A program made the translations under genes and the position numbers. Positions 27,747 through 38,400 of a DNA stretch of 64,000 bases are shown piece after piece. Each line of letters opens with the position of its first letter. Position 1 is the stretch's first letter. The stretch is taken from contig JAVHLP010000007.1 in assembly GCA_031082145.1 (NCBI GenBank), positions 21,587-85,586 of the forward strand, given 5' to 3'. The DNA comes from a bacterium. GTDB taxonomy: Bacteria > Bacillota > Sulfobacillia > UBA995. The notes beneath the pieces were generated by a model. The model was not told where the DNA came from. It searched no databases and saw nothing but the letters and a program-made list of their open reading frames with translations.

Positions 27747-28775
27747 CTATGCCGGGGGTTCGGAAATGCTGCGGGAGGAATCGCGCTGAAGGGTCCAGGG
27801 CAGGCGGCGTATGGTCCACAGGCAGAAGAGGACCCAGAGGCCGGTGCTTACCACGGGGGCCGAGGCGGCGGCGCGGCGGACCCAGTCCAGTCCTGCCGTG
27901 ATCTCGATATCGTCGGGCTCGCCCCGGAGCGAGGCCCACCAGTGGAGTACATCCCCGACGTACTGGCGGGTCTCGCGGAAGGGGGGAATGCCGGTGGTTT
28001 GGCTATCGCCCAGCCGGCGGACCGCTGATGGACCCGCATTGTAGGCAGCCACGGCGAGCACGACGTCTCCCTCGAACTCGGTCAGCATGCGGCGGAAGTA
28101 CATCGCGCCTATCCTCAGGCTGGCGGAGGGCTCGAAGATGCAGTCCGAGCCCCGGGAGGGAGGAGGATGCTCGCCGTCGCAGGTCGAGTCGGGATAGAGG
28201 TAACGCCAGGTCGACGGGAGGATCTGCATGAGCCCCCGGGCGCCGGCGGGAGACACCGCGTTGGCGTTGAAATTGCTCTCCAACCGCACCAGGGCGGCCA
28301 AGAGGGCCGGGTCCAGGTCATTGCGGGCGGCGTAGATGCGGATGAGGTCGCTGTAGGGAAGGTCCTCCAGTTCATCCCGCACCTGGTAGTAGGTAGGGAT
28401 GATCCCTCCCGCCCAAGTGAAATCGGGCTCGTCTGTGTGCCGGGCCAGACCCCAAGCGGCGGCTGTGACGAGCAGGGCCAGAAGCATGAACCCGACCACC
28501 CAGCCGGCGGAAAAGCGGCGCCGGGGGCTGATCAGGTCGATCAGCAACGCAACGGGACTGCCCAGAAAGAAGACAAGACCCATGGCCAGGGCCTGGAGCC
28601 CCAGCAGGGGCAGGACGATCACCTGCAGCCAGGGCACAGAACGAAGGCTTGCCCCGTCAGGAGGTCGCGGCAAGGGTGGGGACTCCTTTCCGGCGTGCCG
28701 GTTCCCGGTGTCCGGGATTCTGTCCCCCGACCGTCTTCTCCTGTCCGCTCTCACCTGAGCAAGCGGTCGAGCCAC
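27747..28775 (-). CDS. Lytic transglycosylase (SLT domain) with N- and C-terminal hydrophobic segments
   Basis: LLAALVRLESNFNANAVSPAGARGLMQILPSTW...IGAMYFRRMLTEFEGDVVLAVAAYNAGPSAVRR. N-terminal ORF portion overlaps yabP; true start probably internal. Confidence 0.88.
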   Translation of the reverse strand: MARPLAQVRADRRRRSGDRIPDTGNRHAGKESPPLPRPPDGASLRSVPWLQVIVLPLLGLQALAMGLVFFLGSPVALLIDLISPRRRFSAGWVVGFMLLALLVTAAAWGLARHTDEPDFTWAGGIIPTYYQVRDELEDLPYSDLIRIYAARNDLDPALLAALVRLESNFNANAVSPAGARGLMQILPSTWRYLYPDSTCDGEHPPPSRGSDCIFEPSASLRIGAMYFRRMLTEFEGDVVLAVAAYNAGPSAVRRLGDSQTTGIPPFRETRQYVGDVLHWWASLRGEPDDIEITAGLDWVRRAAASAPVVSTGLWVLFCLWTIRRLPWTLQRDSSRSISEPPA

Positions 28776-29050
28776 CCCCTGCCCCGGGCCCGGGGCCCCT
28801 TGGCGCGAGCGCGAGGACCGTAGACCAAACCGTCCACCATACCCTCAAGCTCCATCTTGCCGTCCTCAAGGTTAAGGTGCTTGATGTGGAGGTTCTCGCC
28901 CCGGACGGTCACGCCACCCAGTTCGGTGTCTACCGCGACTTCCTGATCGTCAAAGGCGTCCACGTGCATGACGCCGGTCAGTGAAAGGCTCTCGCGGTTG
29001 ACCATGTGCACGACATGGTTCTGGTAGCCCATCTCCTCCCGCTCTGGCAT
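28751..29050 (-). CDS. yabP: Sporulation protein YabP
   Basis: NHVVHMVNRESLSLTGVMHVDAFDDQEVAVDTELGGVTVRGENLHIKHLNLEDGKMELEG. Confidence 0.92.
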   Translation of the reverse strand: MPEREEMGYQNHVVHMVNRESLSLTGVMHVDAFDDQEVAVDTELGGVTVRGENLHIKHLNLEDGKMELEGMVDGLVYGPRARAKGPRARGRGWLDRLLR

Positions 29051-29124
29051 ACCATCGCCTCCTTGGGGAATCTATCCCAGAGATCCCTATGCCAGGCGGG
29101 GCCGGGTATGCCGGATGGCCATGG

Positions 29125-30048
29125 CTAATCCCACTGCTGCCTGATTTCCACCCGGCGGTAGAAGGTCTGGATGATCTCCTTGGCGGTCCTGCCCTGCTCG
29201 GCGAGAATGCGGGCAGCTTCCTGGGACATGCCCACCCCGTGGCCGAAGCCGCGACCGCTGATGATCACCTGGTCGCCGTCGATCCTGAGACCCAGGATCA
29301 GGGTGGAGCGGACCTCGGTCGCACCCAGGGCAAGGCGGAAGGCCGGCGCGGAAACATGGGTGTCATCGATCTGGATGACGGTGGCCCGGCCCGAAGGACC
29401 CCGCTCGGCCACCCGCATGCGGTTGACGGTCTGCACACTGGCCCCGACCTGCTCGGCCGCTCTTCTGATCTCGGCCCGGGTGAACGTGGCGGTCCAGTCG
29501 TTCTCGTCTTCATCGGTTGGGACGCGGGCACTGCGGAGGTAAGGTGTTCGCTCTCCCCGGAAGCCGAGGCCCTCCGCCGGTGTGGCCGTTCGTCCGCCGG
29601 CGTCGGCATGGAACCAGGCACGAACCGGACGGCCGCGGTGGGTGATCACCATCCCCCGGGTTGCGTTCACCGCTTCCCGGATAGCGTCGTTGATGGCGGT
29701 GGCATCGTAGGCCTGGAAGTGCTCCTCGTTGGTGCAGACGTCGGTGCCGTGAAGCTCCCGGGTCCCACCTCTGCGCTGCAGGGCTTCCAGGGTGAAGGTG
29801 CGGGCGATGATGGCCTGGGCTTCAAGGGCGGCCCGGGGCCAGTCGCCGAACACCTCGCCGGCAACCACGCCCGCCAGGTACTCCTCGAAATGCATCCGCC
29901 GCTTTTCACCTTCCGCCTCCAGGAAGACCAGGAGCGTGGGCTCCTCGCGGACGTTAACCCATCGCTGGTTCAGGAGAAACGCGGGGCGGCAGCCGGCAAC
30001 CGGCGACAGGTACCCGGCGATAAGCATAAGGGCAAGCCACTTGCGCAT
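29125..30048 (-). CDS. SpoIID/LytB domain protein, probable lipoprotein
   Basis: Signal peptide with lipobox-like SPVAGC; EEYLAGVVAGEVFGDWPRAALEAQAIIARTF and RGFGHGVGMSQEAARILAEQG. Confidence 0.9.
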   Translation of the reverse strand: MRKWLALMLIAGYLSPVAGCRPAFLLNQRWVNVREEPTLLVFLEAEGEKRRMHFEEYLAGVVAGEVFGDWPRAALEAQAIIARTFTLEALQRRGGTRELHGTDVCTNEEHFQAYDATAINDAIREAVNATRGMVITHRGRPVRAWFHADAGGRTATPAEGLGFRGERTPYLRSARVPTDEDENDWTATFTRAEIRRAAEQVGASVQTVNRMRVAERGPSGRATVIQIDDTHVSAPAFRLALGATEVRSTLILGLRIDGDQVIISGRGFGHGVGMSQEAARILAEQGRTAKEIIQTFYRRVEIRQQWD

Positions 30049-30100
30049 GGAAATCCCCTCCCCCGGTAGTATCCCCTGAGGGAGGGGCTTCGCTCGCCGG

Positions 30101-30379
30101 TCACCCCAATTGAAGGCCGGTGTGCTGGGGGTCGGCGCGGATCTCGCGGACAACCCGGTATAGGGTGCGGGGGTCTGGCGCCACGGGCCGGAGGGACAGC
30201 ACCTCAACTTCCAGCTGACGCCGGCCCAACGCCAGTACGATCAGGTCTCCTACCCGCAGGGTCGTGGCCGGCTTGGCTACCCGGCCGTTTACAAGCACCC
30301 GGCCCCGGTCGGCTACCTCGCGGGCCACCGTCCGGCGGCGGACAAGTCCCGACACCTTGAGGAACTTGTCGAGCCGCAT
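30101..30379 (-). CDS. rqcP: S4 domain RNA-binding protein RqcP (YabO)
   Basis: MRLDKFLKVSGLVRRRTVAREVADRGRVLVNGRVAKPATTLRVGDLI; 92 aa; yabO position. Confidence 0.9.
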   Translation of the reverse strand: MRLDKFLKVSGLVRRRTVAREVADRGRVLVNGRVAKPATTLRVGDLIVLALGRRQLEVEVLSLRPVAPDPRTLYRVVREIRADPQHTGLQLG

Positions 30380-30408
30380 GGCCCCGCCTCCTCAGATCCC
30401 GCCTTGCC

Positions 30409-30687
30409 CTACCTGGCGACCCGGTCCTTCAGAGGCTGTCCGGGCTTGAACACCGGCACCCGGGCGGCCTCGATGCGGATCTCCTCGCCGGTCTGTGGGT
30501 TGCGGCCGGTCCGGGCGGCCCGGTCGCGAACCTCGAAGGTCCCGAATCCCACCAAGGCGACCTTCTCACCTGCCGCCAGCGCGGCCTCAATGCTCTCGAA
30601 TACAGCGTTTACCGCCCGCTCAGCGTCTTTCTTAGTCATCCCCGCCCTGCCGGCCACACTGCTCACCAGGTCGGCCTTGTTCAACAC
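30409..30687 (-). CDS. HU family DNA-binding protein
   Basis: [68 protein letters not shown]. Confidence 0.95.
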   Translation of the reverse strand: MLNKADLVSSVAGRAGMTKKDAERAVNAVFESIEAALAAGEKVALVGFGTFEVRDRAARTGRNPQTGEEIRIEAARVPVFKPGQPLKDRVAR

Positions 30688-32059
30688 GTTTCCCCCCCGA
30701 ACCGACTTGTCCTTCCAACCTGAGCAGAAGACGATCGGTGGCATCTTGCAGGGCCGCTTCGGGGTCCACACCCCTGGCCGCAGCGCCCTGCACGACCGCG
30801 AGGAGGAACTGGCCCACCGCTTCGGCCGGCTCTTCCCCGGCGGCAGGTGGCCACCGGCTCGGGACCACCGCCTCTTCCAGCCGGTATCCCGCGGCCTCAG
30901 CCCGGGCCTGGACGCGCGCCGCCCGCAGTAGGGCGGGTAGGGTCCGGGGAATGCTCCCCAGCTTACCTCCACCCTCCCGCGCTTTGAGGCGACCCCACTG
31001 CCCCAGCACCTCCTCGCTCGTACTCAGGGAGGCGCCGCCGAACACGTGGGGGTGGCGCCGGCGCAGTTTCTCGGCGATCCCCCGCACGACCTGGTTCAGG
31101 TCGAAGGCCCCTTCTTCCATGGCGAGGACGCCATGGAAAACCACCTGCAGCAGTAAGTCTCCCAGTTCCTCGACCAGTTTATTCGCGTCTCCCAGGTCCA
31201 GGGCTTCGGCCAGTTCGTAGGCTTCCTCCAAGAGGTAGCTCTTCAGGCTCTGATGGGTCTGCTGGCGATCCCAGGGACAGCCAGCCGGTGAGCGGAGACG
31301 CAGCATGATGTCGACCAGCGGGTCGAGGGGGAAACGGCAGTCCCGGCGGGGGGCCGGCGCGCGCTGGGCCGGGACGTGAATGCTGGTGAGATGATCAAAG
31401 GTCTGGTGGTCGAGGGCACTGAGGGGAACGCCGACGGTCTCCTGGTGGCCGGGAACGCCGGCCAGCCGGATGATGGTGACCAGGTGGGCGGGAGGGTAGT
31501 GTTCGAGCAGGTCCAACTTGACCTGCCCGGCGAGCAGCCGATCATCCACTTGCAGGATCAGGAGGTCCCGATCGGGGCAAGGTCCATGGCGATGCAGGCC
31601 TTCCGGATCCATGATGACCAGACCCCGGGCAGGATCCAGAGGGGCCAACGCAAACACGGCATCCAGGCCGCTCATCGCCCCTACTAGCTCCACCCTGTCT
31701 GTCCGGGCCATCAGCTCCCGCACGCTCGCCTCGGCCACCCCGGGGTGGCCGGGAACGGCATAGACCACCGGGCCCCCGGCGCCGGCCACTCGCAGCAGGC
31801 GGTCGGCAATGGAGCGGTAGACGTGCTCCAGAGTGTGGGCCTGCTCGTAGAGGTAGTCAAAGGTCTCATAGGCGATACCCTCGGCATCCAGCCGGGTGAC
31901 GGACGGGTGGCGGCTGGTGCGGACGAACACGGCCACGGCCTCTCGCATGCGCTCCAGGGCCGCCGGGGGGACATCCTGAGGGTCTCCGGGCCCGAGCCCG
32001 ACTACGGTGACAGTCGCCTCGCCGCTCACCGCCTGAGAACCCCCAGTGACCTGAGCCAC
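30632..32059 (-). CDS. mazG: Tetrapyrrole methylase-MazG fusion (YabN-type nucleotide pyrophosphohydrolase)
   Basis: N-terminal [14 protein letters not shown] and [17 protein letters not shown]-terminal Maz[28 protein letters not shown]...[15 protein letters not shown]. Confidence 0.94.
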   Translation of the reverse strand: MAQVTGGSQAVSGEATVTVVGLGPGDPQDVPPAALERMREAVAVFVRTSRHPSVTRLDAEGIAYETFDYLYEQAHTLEHVYRSIADRLLRVAGAGGPVVYAVPGHPGVAEASVRELMARTDRVELVGAMSGLDAVFALAPLDPARGLVIMDPEGLHRHGPCPDRDLLILQVDDRLLAGQVKLDLLEHYPPAHLVTIIRLAGVPGHQETVGVPLSALDHQTFDHLTSIHVPAQRAPAPRRDCRFPLDPLVDIMLRLRSPAGCPWDRQQTHQSLKSYLLEEAYELAEALDLGDANKLVEELGDLLLQVVFHGVLAMEEGAFDLNQVVRGIAEKLRRRHPHVFGGASLSTSEEVLGQWGRLKAREGGGKLGSIPRTLPALLRAARVQARAEAAGYRLEEAVVPSRWPPAAGEEPAEAVGQFLLAVVQGAAARGVDPEAALQDATDRLLLRLEGQVGSGGKRVEQGRPGEQCGRQGGDD

Positions 32060-33627
32060 CGCATCAGCCGTGGCCCAACCCCGGGCAGCAGCTCGAAGTC
32101 CCGCTCCCGGAGGCCTCCCAGCAGCAGGAGGACCATCCCGTAGACGCCGATGCCTCCGGCAATGGCCAGCAAGGTGGCGGGCCCGTTTCGGCCAAGGAGG
32201 GACAGGCCCTGGCGGTATAGGGCCACCGTGGCCAAGCCCATGAGAGCAGTGGCAATCACCGGCTTGAGTACGCCTTCCCGAATGGAGATGCCGGCGCCGG
32301 TCAGGTTCTTCACTGCGGCCAGGTTCAGGCTGGCCGCCACCATGAAGCCAGCCGCGGTGCCCAAGGCCGCCCCCCGGATACCGAAGGCCGGGATCCCGGT
32401 TAGCACCCAGCTGGTCACCAGCTTGACTATAGCCCCCACCAGGAGGTTGCGGACCGGCAGGTCGGTGCGGCCCAGTCCCTGCAGGACGCCGCTGGTGGCC
32501 TGCTGCAGGGTGAGGAAGAGAAGCCCGGCGGACATGGCGGCGATCGGAACCCCGGCCTCGGGGAACCCAAAGAGCAGGTCGGCGATAGGCGTGGCCAACA
32601 GGTAGAGGCCGGCGACGGCGGGGATGGCCATCAAGAGGGTGATGCGAATGCCGGCGGCGGCCCGGGACCGGATCGCGACCCGATCGCCCACCGCCTGGGC
32701 CTCGGACACGGCCGGGACCAGGCTGGCCTGGAGAGCGTAGGTGACGACGGTCGGCATGTTCACCAGGGTAAGGGCCATGCCGGTAAGGTGCCCGTAGAGG
32801 CGGGTCGCCTCGGCGAAGGTATAGCCGAGGCCGATGAGGCGGCTCGGGACCACCACCAGATCGATGAGGTTCATGAGCGGCACCACAATCCCGCCCAGAG
32901 AGATCGGCAGGGCCAGCCTCAGGATGGAGGCCACCACGCTCGTGGTGGGCGGGCCGCCGGTAGCCTTCCCACCGCGAACCAACGCTGCCGTCTCGGCCCG
33001 GTGGCGCCAGTAGATCACGAGCAACACCAAGAGGGCGGCGACCCCACCCACGGCCGCGCCGAAGGTGGCTCCTCCGGCCGCCAACGCCACGCCCCCGGGC
33101 AGCAGGTAGTAGGCCAGGAAGAGCACGATGGCAACCCGCACCAGTTGCTCAACTACCTGGGAAACTGCGGTGGGGGTCATGATCTGCTGGCCCTGGAAGT
33201 AGCCGCGCAGCGATGATACCAGGGAGACGACAAAGATGGCCGGGGCCAGGGCCACGATGGCGTAGTAGGCCGCCGGATTGTGGGCGATACCCTCGGCAAT
33301 GCCCCGGGCTCCCAAGAACATGAGGACGGAGAACAGCAGGCCCAGTCCACCCATCAGGACCAGGGAGATGCGGAAGACGCGGTGGGCCATATCAGGGCGC
33401 CCTCGCGCCAGATGCTCGGCGACGAGCTTGGAGATGGCCACGTTGATGCCAATAGTGGAGACGGTGAGAACCGTCGTGTAGACCGGGTAGGCGATCTGGT
33501 ACAAGCCAATGCCTTCATCGCCTATGATACGGGTGAGTGGAATCCGGTAGACGGCTCCGAGAACCCGGGAGATCACGCCGGCGATGGCGAGGATCATGGC
33601 CCCCTGGAGGAAGGACTGCTTCTTCAC
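32026..33627 (-). CDS. SpoVB/MurJ-like polysaccharide biosynthesis flippase (YabM position)
   Basis: ~14 TM protein; AMILAIAGVISRVLGAVYRIPLTRIIGDEGIGLYQIAYPVYT. Confidence 0.88.
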   Translation of the reverse strand: MKKQSFLQGAMILAIAGVISRVLGAVYRIPLTRIIGDEGIGLYQIAYPVYTTVLTVSTIGINVAISKLVAEHLARGRPDMAHRVFRISLVLMGGLGLLFSVLMFLGARGIAEGIAHNPAAYYAIVALAPAIFVVSLVSSLRGYFQGQQIMTPTAVSQVVEQLVRVAIVLFLAYYLLPGGVALAAGGATFGAAVGGVAALLVLLVIYWRHRAETAALVRGGKATGGPPTTSVVASILRLALPISLGGIVVPLMNLIDLVVVPSRLIGLGYTFAEATRLYGHLTGMALTLVNMPTVVTYALQASLVPAVSEAQAVGDRVAIRSRAAAGIRITLLMAIPAVAGLYLLATPIADLLFGFPEAGVPIAAMSAGLLFLTLQQATSGVLQGLGRTDLPVRNLLVGAIVKLVTSWVLTGIPAFGIRGAALGTAAGFMVAASLNLAAVKNLTGAGISIREGVLKPVIATALMGLATVALYRQGLSLLGRNGPATLLAIAGGIGVYGMVLLLLGGLRERDFELLPGVGPRLMRWLRSLGVLRR

Positions 33628-33768
33628 GTCAGACCCTTCCCTTCGGTCCCCGGGGAGGGAATGGGCGTCCAGACGGGTGCAGGACCCGTAATCACCACCG
33701 CATTATACCATCGGAACAAAAAAATAGCGAGCCGCTCGGAAAGCCGGTCGCCTCTTGTTCCTGACGCC

Positions 33769-34326
33769 CTACTGCTCCATCTGCTTGGCCAGGAAGCTGG
33801 CGGCCGTCTCCGCCAGCTTGAGTTCCAGATCCCCCATCTCCGCGTTGGTCTCCTTGGAGCAGATGATCACCGCGCCGATGGGGTCGCCGGCGGCGATGAT
33901 GGGCGCCGCCACAACTACCGAGAAACGGCACTCATCCTCACCGGCCAGGACCACGCACTCAGTGACCCTCTCCTCTCCCGGCCGGGTTATGAGAGTGCGC
34001 CGTTCCTCCATTGCCTGCTCCACCGCGGGGGCAATTGCCTTGCCGAGGAACTCCTTCTTGGGCGCCCCGGCCACGGCGATGATCTGGTCCCGGTCGGCGA
34101 TCAGGGCAATGTGGCCGATCGCTTCGTTGAGAGAGTCGGCGTACTCCTTGGCGAAGTCCCCCAGTTCACCAATGGGGGAATACTTCTTCAGGATCACCTC
34201 TCCATCTCGATCAACGAATATTTCCAGCGGATCGCCTTCCCGGATCCTGAGGGTCCGCCGGATTTCCTTGGGAATGACCACGCGGCCGAGATCATCTATG
34301 CGTCTGACAATGCCGGTAGCCTTCAT
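33769..34326 (-). CDS. spoVT: Stage V sporulation protein T
   Basis: MKATGIVRRIDDLGRVVIPKEIRRTLRIREGDPLEIFVDRDGEVILKKYSPI plus C-terminal GAF-like domain. Confidence 0.96.
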   Translation of the reverse strand: MKATGIVRRIDDLGRVVIPKEIRRTLRIREGDPLEIFVDRDGEVILKKYSPIGELGDFAKEYADSLNEAIGHIALIADRDQIIAVAGAPKKEFLGKAIAPAVEQAMEERRTLITRPGEERVTECVVLAGEDECRFSVVVAAPIIAAGDPIGAVIICSKETNAEMGDLELKLAETAASFLAKQMEQ

Positions 34327-34374
34327 GTCACCCCTCCTCTGGCCTGGGGCCGTCGGCCGGTCCCGACCCAGAGC

Positions 34375-34405
34375 TAGTATATAGAGGGTCCAGGACATTT
34401 ATTCT
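34375..34405 (-). promoter_or_regulatory. Candidate sigma-G-like promoter of spoVT
   Basis: Minus strand AGAATA-18 bp-TATACTA, close to the sigma-G pattern (TGnATA...CATnnTA), ~50 bp upstream of spoVT. Confidence 0.45.
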
Positions 34406-34430
34406 CTGATTTTCCAGGGGGACAACGCTA

Positions 34431-35489
34431 TCAGGGCCCATAGGTTACCGGCATCTTTCCCTTATGCTCCTCGAACCAGGCGTCGAAGATCGCTTGCCGC
34501 CGGCTGGCCAGCAGGTCCTGCGCCACCTCCGACTCCACCTCTTCGAAACTCGGCTGGCGGCCGGGGGTTACCGTTTCCGCCCGGATCAGGTGCACGCCGA
34601 ACTGGGTCTTGACCGGCGAACTGGTCTCTCCCTCGGCCAACTCGACAGCCGCCGCGACGAACTCCGGTGCCAGATAGGGGTCACCAGGAGTGATGGTCCA
34701 AGGTAGCAGCCCACCCTGGTCTCGGGTGCCCGGATCCAGTGATCGGGATGCGGCCAGGCTGGAGAAGTCCGTTCCCCCCTCCAGCAGTTCGAGGATTTCG
34801 CGAGCCTGCGCCTCTGTCTCTACCAGGATGTGCCTCACGGTTACCTCCCGAGGCACGGCGTAGTCTTCCATATGCTCCTGGTAGTGGGCGGCAACTTCCT
34901 CCGGGGTGACGGTGACCGCGCCGGTGATCTCCTCGAACAAGGCTCCGGCGGCCAGCCAGCCCCGGACCATCTCCTCCAGGTGGGCCCGGGTGACCCGGGC
35001 CGAACGCATGGCCCGCGTGACGCCGGCAGCCGTCTCAAACCAGTCCTCCAGGCTGCCCAAGACCTGGTCGGTGTAGCTCTTCACCGCGGCGTCGGCCGGC
35101 AGGAGATCCCTGGCCGCAGCCTCCAGGCTGACCAGGCGCTCTTCGATCATCTCCTCCAAGAGCTCCTCTTGGCCGACAGGGCCCCTCCACATGGCCAGCA
35201 GGCCCCAGAGTCTTCCCCTGGCCCCGACCTCGGCCGCCGTGATCCGCAGATCCCCCACGGTGGCCAGCACGCGGGTGCCACTAAACCACCGGTCATCCAC
35301 ATATCCCCAGCTGCTCCAGCCGATCGCTCCAAGTATCATGCCCGCCGCCAAGACGGCAACGAGTGCCTGCTGCCAGGGCTTGATCCTGCTCTTCGCGCGC
35401 CGGACCTGCCTGGCCTTCTGACGGTCGGCTCTTCTGCGCTGGGCACGGGCGGTGGAGACGCGCCGGCCCGCGGGGTCTCTGTCCCGCAC
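34431..35489 (-). CDS. PrsA/SurA-like peptidylprolyl isomerase with N-terminal membrane anchor
   Basis: Parvulin signature PREVTVRHILVETEAQAREILELLEGGTDFSSLAASRSLDPGTRDQGGLLPWI-like segment and QFGVHLIRAETVTPGR. Confidence 0.9.
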   Translation of the reverse strand: MRDRDPAGRRVSTARAQRRRADRQKARQVRRAKSRIKPWQQALVAVLAAGMILGAIGWSSWGYVDDRWFSGTRVLATVGDLRITAAEVGARGRLWGLLAMWRGPVGQEELLEEMIEERLVSLEAAARDLLPADAAVKSYTDQVLGSLEDWFETAAGVTRAMRSARVTRAHLEEMVRGWLAAGALFEEITGAVTVTPEEVAAHYQEHMEDYAVPREVTVRHILVETEAQAREILELLEGGTDFSSLAASRSLDPGTRDQGGLLPWTITPGDPYLAPEFVAAAVELAEGETSSPVKTQFGVHLIRAETVTPGRQPSFEEVESEVAQDLLASRRQAIFDAWFEEHKGKMPVTYGP

Positions 35490-38400
35490 TTACCCTTCCC
35501 CCTCTCTCGCGGCATACTGGCGAATCACTGCTTCCGCGTATTCCAGCAGTTCCCGCCCCTGCAAAGCATCGAGTTTGACCGCAAGCAGGCTGTTGCTTCG
35601 TGACGGGGCGGCCAACACCCTGCCCCGGCCCCAGGCGATCACCTGCGCCACTGCCTGGGGGTCAGCCGGCTTGCCCGGTGCCAGACGGAAGAGGAGCCGG
35701 CGGCCCTGCTGCACCACGCCGGCGAAACCGGCTCGGCCGGCAACAATCCGGAGCCGGGCGATGGCTACGAGGTCGCAGGCCGGCGGGGGAGGCTCGCCGA
35801 AGCGGTCCCGGAGCTCCTCCTCCACGTCGCCCAGAGCGGCCTCGTCAGCGGCGTCAGCCATCCTCCGGTAGGCCTCCATCCGCTGCCGCTCATCGGGGAC
35901 GTAATGGGAAGGCAGGAAAGCGCTGACGGCCACCTCCACCTGTGTCTCAGGGCGGGACGGGAGGGCCTCGCCCCTGACTTCCCGAACCGCCTCCTCCAAC
36001 AGCCGGCAGTAGAGATCAAAGCCCACCGCGGCCATGAACCCGTGCTGTTCGGCCCCCAGGATACTGCCGGCCCCCCTGAGCTCAAGATCTCTCAAGGCCA
36101 CGCGGTAACCGGAGCCCAGCTCGGTGAACTCCTCGAGCGTCGCCAGGCGCTTCTCGGCCAACTCCGTCAGCACTCGGCCCCGCCGGTAGGTCAAGTAGGC
36201 ATAGGCCAGCCGGCTGGAGCGACCCACCCTGCCCCGCAGTTGGTACAGTTGAGCCAGTCCCAGGCGGTCGGCATCTTCCACGATGAGCGTGTTCACGTTG
36301 GGCAGGTCCAGCCCGGCCTCGATGATCGTGGTGCAGACCAGGACGTCGCTATCACCCGCCACAAACCGGAGGAACACTTCCTCGAGTTCCCGTTCCCGCA
36401 TCTGACCGTGAGCGACCAGCAACCGGGCCTCGGGGATCAGGGCGGCCAGGGCGGCTGCGGCTCGAAAGATAGTTTCGACCCGATTGTGGACGTAGAAGAC
36501 CTGGCCACCCCGGGCCAGCTCACGCAGCACCGCTTCGCGAACGAGGTGCTCGGTGTACTCGCACACGTAGGTCTGCACCGGGTGGCGATTCTCCGGGGGG
36601 GTATCGATAAAGCTGGTATCCCGCACGCGGGCCAGGGCCAGGTGGAGGGTGCGAGGTATGGGGGTGGCGGACAGGGTCAACACGTCCACCCCCTGCTTGA
36701 GCAGCTTCAACCGCTCCTTGTGGGCAACCCCAAAGCGGTGTTCCTCGTCCACGATCAGCAGGCCAAGGTCGCGGAAGACCACGTCTTCCTGGAGTAGCCG
36801 GTGGGTCCCGATGACGATGTCAGTAGTCCCCCGCCGCAGGCTCTCCACCGTGCGCGCCTGCTCCCCCGGACCCCGGAGGCGGGAGAGGAGGTCAACCTGG
36901 ACCGGGAACTCCCGCAGGCGGTCGGTGAAGCTCTGGTAGTGCTGCTGCGCCAGAACGGTCGTGGGCACCAGCACGGCCGCCTGCCGGCCCGCGGCAGCGA
37001 TCTTGAAGGCCGCCCGCATGGCCACTTCGGTCTTGCCGTAGCCAACGTCTCCCAGCAGCAGGCGTTCCATCGGCCGGGGGGACTCGAGATCGGCTTTTAT
37101 CTCCGCGATGGATCGCAGCTGATCCGGCGTCTCCTCGTAAGGGAAGGAAGCTTCCATGTCCGCCTGCCAGGGCCCGTCGGGCATGGCTGCATGCCCAGGT
37201 AACGCCTGCCGTCTCGCATACAGCGAGAGAAGGTCGAAAGCCAGGGCCCGTACAGACTCCCGGGCTTTCCGCTTGGCCCGCGCCCACTCGGTTCCCCCCA
37301 ACCGGTTGATGCGTGGCTCATGGCCCTCGGCTCCCACATACCGGTTAACCACGTCGATCTGCTCCACCGGCACGTACAGGCGATCCGCACCTGAGTAGCG
37401 GATGAACAGGTAGTCGCGGGCCACACCGTCGACCGTCAGGGTCTGGATTCCCTGGTAGACCCCTATCCCGTGGTTGGCGTGGACCACGTAGTCGCCGACC
37501 TTGAGATCCCGGAAGTCGCCGAGCCGAGCCCCTTCCCGGGGGGCCCGGACCGGCCGGAGACCCGGCGGGCGGCCGGTGATGTCGCTCTCAGTCACCACCA
37601 CCAGGCGGACGCTGCTCAGCTCGAAACCCTGCCTGAGCCAACCGGCTACGACCAGCACCCGGCCGGGGGCCACCGAGCCGGTGCCCGCCGCGACTCCCGC
37701 CTCCCGTAGGGTAGACGTTATTGCCTGAACCCGAGCCTGATCGCGCGCCACCAGGCAGATGGCGTACTGCTGGTCGCGCCAGCGCCCTAGCTCCTCAAGA
37801 AAAGCCGGCCAGCGGCCGCGAAAACCGGTCATCGGCCGTCCCCGCATGCTCACCCGGGGTTCACTGCCCCCCCGCGGCAGCCTGGAGAAACCGATCCGCC
37901 GGCGGCGGGTCAGGATGGCCGGCAGCTGCGTCGCGGCGGCGTGGGTCTCGACCTCGCGCGGCAGGAGATACCCGTCCTCCATCAGGCGGGCCATCCCTTC
38001 CAGGGCCAACTGCTCCGCTTTGCGGACATGCTCGCCTACCCGGGCCGGCTCCTCTACCATGAGCAGGCCCCCGGTTCCCAGGTAGTCCACCAGGTGAACG
38101 GTTTCAGCCGCATAGGGCAGGTAACTCCGGCGGCCCTCCCGGCCGGGAGCCTGCAGGTGGGCCTCGACCCGATCCCGCAACCGGGCGGCGGCCGTGCCTT
38201 TGCCCGCCCCCCGGAGCTTCTCAACGGCGGCCTCGAGTTCACGGCGTACGGCCGCCTCCAAGTTGCGGGACTCGGCTTCGCCGAGCACCATCTCGCGGGC
38301 GGGGAAGATCGACACCATCTCCACCGGGTGCTGGGAGCGCTGGCTGGCCGGGTCGAAGACGCGAATGGAATCTACTTCATCGCCGCTCAACTCGATACGG

